DNA from: Paraflavitalea devenefica
Lineage (GTDB): Bacteria; Bacteroidota; Bacteroidia; Chitinophagales; Chitinophagaceae
DNA: 64,000 nt
Direction of reading: 5' to 3'
NCBI RefSeq assembly: GCF_011759375.1
Contig: NZ_JAARML010000002.1
Span: 124,001 to 188,000, forward strand
Of the stretch, positions 14,104-20,642 are shown piece after piece. The notes beneath the pieces were generated by a model. The model was not told the origin of the DNA. It was given only the letters and a program-made list of their open reading frames with translations, and ran no database searches. Numbering within the stretch: the first letter of the stretch is position 1; each line of letters starts with the position of its first letter. The position numbers and the translations under genes are program-made.

Positions 14104-16299
14104 CTATAATGTAGTATAAAAATGGCGGGCTTCTTTCAGTGCGGGAATACAAATGTGCTGCACGGCGGTAATATTATTCCAGAGGGCTTCTTCATCCGTA
14201 TCTATTTGCTCAAGCATATCCAGGTAAGGTTGCAGTTTCTCTGTAAGTCCCATTACGGATACGGATGTCTTCATATTGTGGGCCAGCACCCTTATCATAA
14301 TAAAATCTTTTCTCCGCCAGGCAAGTTCCAGGCTCTTCAGGTCTTCCGGTATCATTTCCAGGAATTGCTCTGTTACTGTCTTTTCATATTCTTTATTGCC
14401 ATTGCTAACTTCCTGCATATACCCCAGGTCAATATGCCGGTAGTTGCCGGGCGTGGGTTGATAGACAGGTTTTTGCAGCGGGACTGCCAACTGCTGATGA
14501 CCGGTCAGTTTGCTGATCAGCCGGTATAATTCTTCTTCCTGTATGGGTTTGGATATATATTCATTCATGCCGGCGCTGAGGCATTTCTCCCGTTCACCTG
14601 CCAGCGCATGGGCTGTCATAGCAATAACAGGCGTATTCAGGTGCAGGGTATGTCTTATCTGTGCGGTAGCGGTATACCCATCCATGCCGGGCATCTGGAT
14701 ATCCATCAGGATCAGGTCGTAATGTTGGTCCTGCAGTTTAGTGATCGCTTCCTTGCCATTTCCCGCAAGATCAAATGATAGTTTCCAATAACTGAGAAGA
14801 TGCTTCATCAGTTGCTGGTTGATCTCATTGTCTTCCACTACCAGTATCCGGATATGGTCAGGCACTGTATTTTTCAGCGCAGGACTATTCCACCGGGTCT
14901 GACTGTTAATCGCCTCATTGGTGATTTTATAGGGGATCGTCAGGCGGAACGTGCTGCCTTTATCAGGTTCGCTCATTACCTGTATAGTGCCACCCTGTAG
15001 CTCCACCAGGTCTTTTACGATCGAAAGACCAAGTCCGGTGCCACCGTACTTGCGGGTAATGGAATCTTCCGCCTGCCGGAACCGTTCAAAAATATCGGAT
15101 AGTTTATCACTTTCAATACCGATACCGGTATCGCTTACCGTGATGGCCAGCAGGATCGTTTTTTCTTTAATGCCTTCATTGTTGACGATTACCGTAATGG
15201 CGCCCTGCTGGGTAAACTTCGCCGCATTGCCGATCAGGTTTACCAATACCTGGGTGAGCCGGGTTGCATCGCCGTTAAGGGTATCAGGAACGGTATCTTC
15301 TACCGTTGTGATCAATTGCAATCCTTTTTCTTTGATCTTTTCGAGGAACATGGTTTCAACTGAATAAAACAGTTCCCGCACACTGAAAGGAGTAGGCTCT
15401 ATGCGCATCATGCCTGCTTCTATCTTGGAAAGATCGAGGATATCGTTAATGATCGTAAGCAGATTGTCGCCTGATCGTTGTATGGCCTGTACATAACCTT
15501 TGGATACTGTATCCATCTCGTGCTTTTGCAGCAGGCTGGTAAAGCCCAGGATGGCATTCATGGGTGTGCGTATTTCATGGCTCATATTGGCCATGAAGTT
15601 TTCTTTGATCCGGGCCGCCTCCCGCACCTTTTTCTCTGAGGCATCGAGGCGATGGATCAGTTGGTTTTGCTGTCCGATCCTGTTGATGATAAACCAGAAT
15701 AACACAGCACCGCTGACCAATACCAGCATGATCAGCACCATTCCTGCCGTGCGGGCCTCGCGGCCATTTCTATCTACCTCATCGGTAAGTGTGGCCAGCA
15801 ATTGCTGCCGGCTGCTGTCTATCTTCCGGGCTGTAGTGGAGATATCGAGGGTAAGCTGCCTGTTTTGTGTGGTGGCAAATAGCCTGGCGGCAGACGCCTT
15901 TCCGCGGTGGTGAAAAGTATCCAGTACCTGGTGGCTGAGTATCAGCTTTTGGTGCACCAGTGTATCCAGTTCATCAATGAACTTCACCGAGCTGTCGTCA
16001 TCATTGATCTTTTGAAGCATACCCAGGTCTCTTTCCACTTCCGTTACCTGGCGCTCTATGCCTTCAATATCAACGGTATCTTTTGTAGTGATCGTGTGCA
16101 GTACCCCGTTTTCTATGGCCTGTACGCCCTTCTCCAATGCCCGTAATTCATTGTCAACCTTGAATTCGTTCATCAGCCGTTCATTGCCGGTAATGAGGCC
16201 ATTGATACTTTTAGCGGAATTGTATTGTAGATAGATCAGCAATAAGTTACCTGCAATAAAGGCAGCCAGTATATAATAGATGATCTTTTTACTGGTCAT
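14104..16299 (-). CDS. Hybrid sensor histidine kinase with REC and HPt domains
   Basis: This 731-aa protein has a transmembrane helix at about residues 6-24, a helical CHASE3-like periplasmic domain, a second helix at about 186-206, HisKA with His241 in ANMSHEIRTPMNAI, HATPase (NLIGNAAKFT, DTGIGI, GTGLGLSIV), a receiver domain (ILVVEDNEINQQ, Asp in ILMDIQMPGMDG, Lys in YISKPI), and a C-terminal HPt with VLAHNMKTSVSVMG. A complete phosphorelay in one chain is usual for BarA-like kinases. A 35-aa membrane protein gene ends 38 bases upstream and is probably cotranscribed. Confidence 0.92.
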   Translation of the reverse strand: MTSKKIIYYILAAFIAGNLLLIYLQYNSAKSINGLITGNERLMNEFKVDNELRALEKGVQAIENGVLHTITTKDTVDIEGIERQVTEVERDLGMLQKINDDDSSVKFIDELDTLVHQKLILSHQVLDTFHHRGKASAARLFATTQNRQLTLDISTTARKIDSSRQQLLATLTDEVDRNGREARTAGMVLIMLVLVSGAVLFWFIINRIGQQNQLIHRLDASEKKVREAARIKENFMANMSHEIRTPMNAILGFTSLLQKHEMDTVSKGYVQAIQRSGDNLLTIINDILDLSKIEAGMMRIEPTPFSVRELFYSVETMFLEKIKEKGLQLITTVEDTVPDTLNGDATRLTQVLVNLIGNAAKFTQQGAITVIVNNEGIKEKTILLAITVSDTGIGIESDKLSDIFERFRQAEDSITRKYGGTGLGLSIVKDLVELQGGTIQVMSEPDKGSTFRLTIPYKITNEAINSQTRWNSPALKNTVPDHIRILVVEDNEINQQLMKHLLSYWKLSFDLAGNGKEAITKLQDQHYDLILMDIQMPGMDGYTATAQIRHTLHLNTPVIAMTAHALAGEREKCLSAGMNEYISKPIQEEELYRLISKLTGHQQLAVPLQKPVYQPTPGNYRHIDLGYMQEVSNGNKEYEKTVTEQFLEMIPEDLKSLELAWRRKDFIMIRVLAHNMKTSVSVMGLTEKLQPYLDMLEQIDTDEEALWNNITAVQHICIPALKEARHFYTTL

Positions 16300-16337
16300 T
16301 ACTGATAAATATTATGCTAATGTAATTCAAAAAATGA

Positions 16338-16445
16338 TCATGCCTGATCATGCTTTTTCTTGTCCCGTATCTTCTGGAACAGGTACGTTAGCGCAATCAG
16401 TAAAAGCGCATCTGCAAAGAATAATATGATAAAAAGCATCTTCAT
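16338..16445 (-). CDS. Small single-pass membrane protein (35 aa)
   Basis: An ATG at 16445 opens 35 codons: MKMLFIILFFADALLLIALT, then YLFQKIRDKKKHDQA, a hydrophobic helix followed by a positively charged tail (N-out/C-in style). It is too clean to be likely noise. It lies 38 bases upstream of the hybrid kinase gene on the same strand, so it may modulate that kinase, as other small membrane peptides do. Immediately upstream is a hairpin with a T run (16450-16479) that could attenuate its expression. No family is known to me. Confidence 0.6.
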   Translation of the reverse strand: MKMLFIILFFADALLLIALTYLFQKIRDKKKHDQA

Positions 16446-16449
16446 GGGT

Positions 16450-16479
16450 AAAAAAACAAGCCCCGGTAGAAACCGGGGC
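16450..16479 (-). terminator. Terminator or attenuator before the 35-aa gene
   Basis: On the minus strand GCCCCGGT and ACCGGGGC arms with a 4-base loop are followed by a run of T that ends a few bases before the ATG at 16445. It may end a short leader transcript starting near the motif at 16543-16556, or control read-through into the small gene and the hybrid kinase. Confidence 0.65.
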
Positions 16480-16542
16480 CGTAAACCAAAACTAACTGCT
16501 TATGAAAAAAGTAAGAAAAGAACTTGTGTATTTATTATGCTC

Positions 16543-16556
16543 TTGCTGATGTAAAG
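16543..16556 (-). promoter_or_regulatory. Shared upstream motif, copy 2
   Basis: Minus-strand CTTTACATCAGCAA, identical to 13992-14005, about 100 bases before the 35-aa gene and upstream of the leader hairpin. The same leader has a 26-codon frame starting at the ATG near 16573, which could be a leader peptide or chance. Confidence 0.45.
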
Positions 16557-16649
16557 TTGCACCAGATTTCATGGCAAAAAAAGCCTCTCCCGGCGATTGG
16601 GGGAAATTCATCGGTGAAAAAGGAAATCCGGTCGGTGGGAACCATGTCA

Positions 16650-16737
16650 GTCGCCAGCCTCTGGCTGGTGACGGCTATTTCAAAGCCTCTGGCTTTGCTT
16701 TACTTCTCCGCAGTGTCTCCCGCAGGGGACGCTGCGG
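16650..16737. repeat. Cluster of three palindromes including CCGCAG copy 2
   Basis: Three hairpins in a row: GTCGCCAGCC/GGCTGGTGAC (16650-16672), CAAAGCC/GGCTTTG (16681-16697), and CCGCAGTGTC/GACGCTGCGG (16708-16737). The last is nearly identical to 936-965. The cluster lies just after the LytTR regulator stop and looks like a composite REP-like element. Confidence 0.75.
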
Positions 16738-16745
16738 ACATCAGG

Positions 16746-17441
16746 TTACAGAATATTCATACGCTTATTGAGGGCGCTGCGGTAGGCATCTGCCACGGGT
16801 AAAGGTTTTCCATTGATAATCAGGGCGCCATCCTGTATCGTCTCTATCTTGCTTACCGCCACAATATAGGAACGGTGTACCCGCAGGAATTTACCGGATG
16901 GCAATCTTTCCTCTACCGCTTTCAGGGTGGTATGGATGGCATAGAACTTACCGCGTGTGTGCAGCTTCACATAGTCGCCCATGGCTTCTGCAAACAAGAT
17001 ATCATCCAGGCCAAGCCTGCGCACAATATTGGAATCCCGGATGAATATAAATTCATCTTCCGAGAAGGTAACATCCTCTTTACCACTGTCCAGTATGTCG
17101 CGCACTTTATCAATGGCCTGTATAAAACGGGCCGGTGTTACCGGCTTTACAATATAGTCGGCTACATTCAGCTCAAAGGCTTCTGCCGCATACTCTTTTT
17201 TGGAGGTGGTGAATACAATAACAGGTCTTTTATTGCCGAGGTTGCGGGTCAGTTCAAGGCCGCTCATGCCCTGCATCTCTATATCCAGCAGGAGCAGGTC
17301 TACCGGCTGTTCCCGGATGAAATTCCAGGCTTCCATAGCATCGCTGCATTCGCCAATGACAGTAAGGTCTTTTACCTGGCTGGCCAGTTGTTTGAGGGTG
17401 GTCCGGGCTATCTTATTATCGTCAATGATCAGGCAGTTCAT
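16746..17441 (-). CDS. LytTR-family response regulator
   Basis: The start is ATG 17441 (MNCLIIDDNKIARTTLKQL), the true beginning of the receiver domain; the frame upstream is spurious. This 231-aa protein has a receiver domain with Asp in LLLDIEMQGMSGLEL and Lys in YIVKPVTP, then a LytTR DNA-binding domain (FIFIRDSNIVRRLGLDDILF, LRVHRSYIVAVSKIETI). It would be phosphorylated by a LytS/YehU-type kinase, which is not next to it. LytTR proteins bind direct repeats; a candidate pair lies at 37890-37920, though a link is untested. Confidence 0.92.
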   Translation of the reverse strand: MNCLIIDDNKIARTTLKQLASQVKDLTVIGECSDAMEAWNFIREQPVDLLLLDIEMQGMSGLELTRNLGNKRPVIVFTTSKKEYAAEAFELNVADYIVKPVTPARFIQAIDKVRDILDSGKEDVTFSEDEFIFIRDSNIVRRLGLDDILFAEAMGDYVKLHTRGKFYAIHTTLKAVEERLPSGKFLRVHRSYIVAVSKIETIQDGALIINGKPLPVADAYRSALNKRMNIL

Positions 17442-17486
17442 ATAATAAATATAGCTATTTTCCCACCGTGGGGCCTTCACATATCC

Positions 17487-18467
17487 TTAACAATTCACCA
17501 GGCCGCAGGGCATGCCATCCGGTTCTACCTGGATGGTGGGGTGCTGAACATTTTGCGCCAGTATAATTTCGCGGGCTTTTTGCAGCAGGTTGCTGAGCCG
17601 GGAAGTATCAATAGGTTGTTTTACTACCAGGTGCAGGGAAAGGATATTCTTTTCGCCATCCATCGTCCAGCTATGCACATCATGCACACCGGTTACCTCA
17701 GGCAGCTTTTTAAGCTCAGTAACAATCGTTTCCTCATCCACCGATGCCGGTGCAGCCTGCAGGAAGATCTTTAAGGTGGCAATAATATTCCTGACTGCAT
17801 TATAAAGAACGAATACGGCAATACCGACCGACAATAAAGGGTCTATCCAATACCATTGTGTAAAATACATGATCACAGCGCCAATCAGTACGGCTATCCA
17901 GCCCAGTGCATCTTCTACCAGGTGCAGCATCACGGCGCGTTGGTTCAATGACCGGCCCTGACCACCCCTGCGCAGCCTTAGTACAGCCAGGCCATTGAAA
18001 AGGACACCTGCTATTGCCAGCCACAATACGCCGGTGGTTTTCACCGGTTCTACGGCAAAAAAGCGCGGCACAGCTTCAGTTAAGATCACAACAGAACCGG
18101 TTACCAGTATCATGGAAGTGATCAGTGCTGCCAATGTGGAGAACCTCCTTTTGCCATAACTGAAAGTAGATGTTCTGCCCTGACCCGATTGTTTCTCCAG
18201 GAATAAAGCGGCCGCAATGGCAATACTGTCGCCCAGGTCATGGATAGCGTCTGAAAGAATGGCAACCGAATTGGTATACAGCCCGCCGGCAAATTCTATA
18301 ATGGTGAAAAGCACGTTCAGGAGCAGTGCGGCACGCATATTGTTTACTACCGGGTGCACATGCAATGCGCCGCCGCCATCGTGGTGATGTTCCCCGTGCG
18401 TACAATTGCCATGCCCGTGTTCATGCTTATGATTATGATCATATCCTTTTTCTGTGGTTGGTGTCAT
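17487..18467 (-). CDS. Cation diffusion facilitator (zinc/cadmium exporter, CzcD/ZitB type)
   Basis: This 326-aa protein starts with a His-rich cytosolic segment (DHNHKHEHGHGNCTHGEHHH, a metal-sensing or loading stretch), followed by six transmembrane helices carrying the two metal-site motifs DAIHDLGD (helix 2) and HLVEDALG (helix 5), and a C-terminal ferredoxin-like domain (VTGVHDVHSWTMDGEKNIL). It should export Zn2+ or similar ions by proton antiport. It ends with Cys-containing MPCGLVNC. The gene is 45 bp upstream of the LytTR regulator in the same direction, possibly one transcript. Confidence 0.92.
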   Translation of the reverse strand: MTPTTEKGYDHNHKHEHGHGNCTHGEHHHDGGGALHVHPVVNNMRAALLLNVLFTIIEFAGGLYTNSVAILSDAIHDLGDSIAIAAALFLEKQSGQGRTSTFSYGKRRFSTLAALITSMILVTGSVVILTEAVPRFFAVEPVKTTGVLWLAIAGVLFNGLAVLRLRRGGQGRSLNQRAVMLHLVEDALGWIAVLIGAVIMYFTQWYWIDPLLSVGIAVFVLYNAVRNIIATLKIFLQAAPASVDEETIVTELKKLPEVTGVHDVHSWTMDGEKNILSLHLVVKQPIDTSRLSNLLQKAREIILAQNVQHPTIQVEPDGMPCGLVNC

Positions 18468-18508
18468 AGCCTGATAAATTTAAGTGCCTGTAGTTCACAC
18501 AGCAGAAG

Positions 18509-18880
18509 CTATACTTTTTCTCCTGCTATAGACATCTTCCGGTGCCGCAATCCCCACACGGCCATCGTATCCAGCACCATCGTGAGTGTCTTACCCGATT
18601 TGGTAAGTTCATATTCTACGGTGACGGGAATGGTATCATACACCGTACGTTTTACCATTCCATTCAGTTCCAGTTCCTTTAATTCTTTCGACAACATGCG
18701 GGCCGTGATGTTGGGAATACAACGTTCCAGCTCCTTAAAACGTTTCTTGCCAAACAATAAACCGCCTATGATGGGTAGTTTCCATTTGCCATTCAACACG
18801 TTGAGCGTATCATTGATAGCAAGGATAAACTCAGAAGAGCAATGTTTAACATTTTTTAACTCTTTTTCGTACGTAGACAT
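18509..18880 (-). CDS. HxlR-family transcriptional regulator
   Basis: This 123-aa winged-helix protein has the family signature near the N-terminus (HCSSEF... with a single Cys as in redox/aldehyde sensors), LNGKWKLPIIGGLLFGKKRF, and ITARMLSKELKELELNGMV with a wing YELTKSGKTL. It is divergent from two YceI genes, with a palindromic operator region between them (18903-18958). The Cys near residue 14 suggests control by thiol-reactive or redox signals, as in HypR/YodB relatives; that is inferred. Confidence 0.92.
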   Translation of the reverse strand: MSTYEKELKNVKHCSSEFILAINDTLNVLNGKWKLPIIGGLLFGKKRFKELERCIPNITARMLSKELKELELNGMVKRTVYDTIPVTVEYELTKSGKTLTMVLDTMAVWGLRHRKMSIAGEKV

Positions 18881-18902
18881 GTTAACTTAATTTTGAAAGT
18901 AG

Positions 18903-18958
18903 CTATACTAAAGTATACCGGTATCCTTTTGTATAGTGCTTACTTTTGTATAGTAAAG
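18903..18958. promoter_or_regulatory. Operator region between hxlR-type and yceI-type genes
   Basis: CTATACTAAAGTATAC (18903-18918), TTTTGTATAG at 18927-18936 and CTTTTGTATAGTAAAG (18943-18958) form related, partly palindromic sites with TATAC/GTATA cores. This fits two or three binding sites of the divergent HxlR regulator. Confidence 0.65.
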
Positions 18959-18963
18959 GTACG

Positions 18964-18971
18964 TATTTTTG
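18964..18971 (+). promoter_or_regulatory. -7 box of the yceI promoter
   Basis: TATTTTTG matches TAnnTTTG, 62 bases before the ATG at 19033; a TTTG lies 15 bases upstream within the HxlR operator. Repressor binding there would block the promoter. Confidence 0.5.
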
Positions 18972-19032
18972 TTGGCAGAAATAAATACCTGAAAAAAGAG
19001 CTTACATTAAAAATCGATAAAAACAATCACCC

Positions 19033-19605
19033 ATGTTTAAATCAATTACAGTTTTAGTAGCAGTTGCACTCTTATCCTTTACACTTCCTAACAGCTCCTG
19101 GAAATCAGACGCTGTGCATTCAAGATTTGGTTTCAGTGTTACCCATATGGGCATTGCCAGCGCCAATGGGCAGTTTAAAGATTACACCATCTCCATTACC
19201 AATACGGCTGCCGATTTTTCTGATGCAGTAGTAGAGCTGAATGCAAAAGTAGCCAGCATTGACACTTACAATGAAATGAGGAATGAGCACCTGAAGGGCG
19301 CTGATTTCTTTGATGCTGCCAAATACCCTGAGCTTACTTTCAAGAGCACTTCCTTCAAAAAGGTAAAGGACAAAACTTTCAAAGTAACCGGCGATCTTAC
19401 CCTGCATGGCGTTACTAAGAAAATAGAATTGAATGCTGTACTGGTTGGTACTGCTGTTAACCCGCAAAGCAAAAAAGAACTGGTTGGCTTCAAAGTGACC
19501 GGAACTATCAAGCGTACTGATTTCGGTATCGCTACCGGTATGCCGGTTGCCATGCTGGCTGACGAAGTAGCCATCACGGGCGACTTTGAATTTGTTAAAG
19601 ACTAA
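19033..19605 (+). CDS. YceI-family periplasmic lipid-binding protein (1)
   Basis: This 190-aa protein has a signal peptide (MFKSITVLVAVALLSFTLPN) and then the YceI lipocalin-like beta barrel: SRFGFSVTHMGIASANGQFK, HLKGADFFDAAKYPELTFKS, GDLTLHGVTKKIELNAV, GFKVTGTIKRTDFGIA. Such proteins bind isoprenoid-type lipids in the periplasm. It is first of a three-gene cluster with a second YceI and a small membrane protein, and divergent from the HxlR regulator, which suggests an inducible stress response. Confidence 0.93.
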   Translation: MFKSITVLVAVALLSFTLPNSSWKSDAVHSRFGFSVTHMGIASANGQFKDYTISITNTAADFSDAVVELNAKVASIDTYNEMRNEHLKGADFFDAAKYPELTFKSTSFKKVKDKTFKVTGDLTLHGVTKKIELNAVLVGTAVNPQSKKELVGFKVTGTIKRTDFGIATGMPVAMLADEVAITGDFEFVKD

Positions 19606-19616
19606 TCCGGTAACAG

Positions 19617-20150
19617 ATGAAGAAAATCGTTTTATCCTTTGCAACACTGCTTGTTCTTACAGCAGTGTTTGCTTTCTCTGTAGCCAAGAACTGGGACATC
19701 AAAAAAGATTATAGTATCAAATTCTCCGGGGAGGATGCTTCCGGCATATTTAAAACCTTTACCGGTACGATCGTTTTTGATGAGCAGAACCTGGCAACTT
19801 CCAAATTTACGGTGAGTATTGATGTGGCCTCTATTAATACCGGCAATGGCATGCAGAACAAACATGCCAAAGGCGCCGATTGGTTTGATGCCACCAAATA
19901 CCCACAGATCACATTTACCTCTTCCAAAATCAGCAAGGCTGGCAGTAGCTGGCAAACCACCGGTACACTGGAAATGCATGGTGTAAAGAAAGAGATCACC
20001 ATTCCTTTCTCCTTTGTACCCAAAGGCAATGAAGCGGTGTTTTCCGGTTCCTTCAGTGTGAACCGCAGCGATTATGGAATTGGAAAACCGGCAGCAGGTG
20101 CAGCAGGACAGGTGAAGATTGAAGTATATGTACCTGTTACCAAAAAATAA
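19617..20150 (+). CDS. YceI-family periplasmic lipid-binding protein (2)
   Basis: This 177-aa paralogue of the preceding gene starts 11 bp after its stop. It has a signal peptide (MKKIVLSFATLLVLTAVFAF), an initial WDIKKDYSIKFSGEDASG strand, KHAKGADWFDATKYPQITFT, GTLEMHGVKKEITIPF and GSFSVNRSDYGIG. The sequences differ enough to be an old duplication, and tandem pairs may form heterodimers or bind different lipids. Confidence 0.92.
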   Translation: MKKIVLSFATLLVLTAVFAFSVAKNWDIKKDYSIKFSGEDASGIFKTFTGTIVFDEQNLATSKFTVSIDVASINTGNGMQNKHAKGADWFDATKYPQITFTSSKISKAGSSWQTTGTLEMHGVKKEITIPFSFVPKGNEAVFSGSFSVNRSDYGIGKPAAGAAGQVKIEVYVPVTKK

Positions 20151-20161
20151 AAGGTACGTCC

Positions 20162-20584
20162 ATGTTTAAAAGATCATTCTTATTAGGGCTTTTGGCCGGT
20201 GTTTTGGCCGGTGTGGCTTCCCTGATCTATGTCCGGGTATACACCTCATCGCTGGGCGCCGATTTCTCCACCGTAGCCAGCACTACTTCTATCATAGTAG
20301 GCTCGGTATTAGGTGGCGTATTGGCAGGAGTAGGATACTGGCTTTTGAACAAGCTCCTGAAAAACAAAGGAGAGATTGTATTCAACTTCTTATTGACCAT
20401 ATTGAGCTTTGCGAGCATATTGGCTCCGCTGGCCGCCCGGCTTCCGCTGGATGTGGAGATGCCGGAGCTGTTCCCGGGACTTACAGTGCCCATGCACTTC
20501 TTCCCGGCACTGGCCTGGTTCACGCTCAAGCCCCTGTTTATTCAACAGGTAACAAAGAATTATGATAAACCGGCAGGCATTTAA
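20162..20584 (+). CDS. Small integral membrane protein
   Basis: This 140-aa protein has about four transmembrane helices: LLGLLAGVLAGVASLIYVRV, TSIIVGSVLGGVLAGVGYWL, FLLTILSFASILAPLAARLP and a re-entrant PGLTVPMHFFPALAWFTLKP. It resembles DUF6069-type proteins. It closes the YceI operon (12 bp after the second YceI) and is followed by a strong terminator. The function is unknown. Confidence 0.75.
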   Translation: MFKRSFLLGLLAGVLAGVASLIYVRVYTSSLGADFSTVASTTSIIVGSVLGGVLAGVGYWLLNKLLKNKGEIVFNFLLTILSFASILAPLAARLPLDVEMPELFPGLTVPMHFFPALAWFTLKPLFIQQVTKNYDKPAGI

Positions 20585-20611
20585 TTGGTAGGCATTGTAG
20601 GTAAGATATAT

Positions 20612-20640
20612 AAGGCTGCTCCGTAAAGGGCAGCCTTTTT
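20612..20640 (+). terminator. Intrinsic terminator of the YceI operon
   Basis: AAGGCTGC and GCAGCCTT arms with a 10-base loop followed by a T run, 27 bases after the membrane-protein stop. It also separates this operon from the convergent molybdoenzyme gene. Confidence 0.85.
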
Positions 20641-20642
20641 GT

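Noticed and set aside
16524-16802. Plus-strand frame of 92 codons
   Set aside because: It spans the palindrome cluster and overlaps the LytTR gene antisense; no start or family support.
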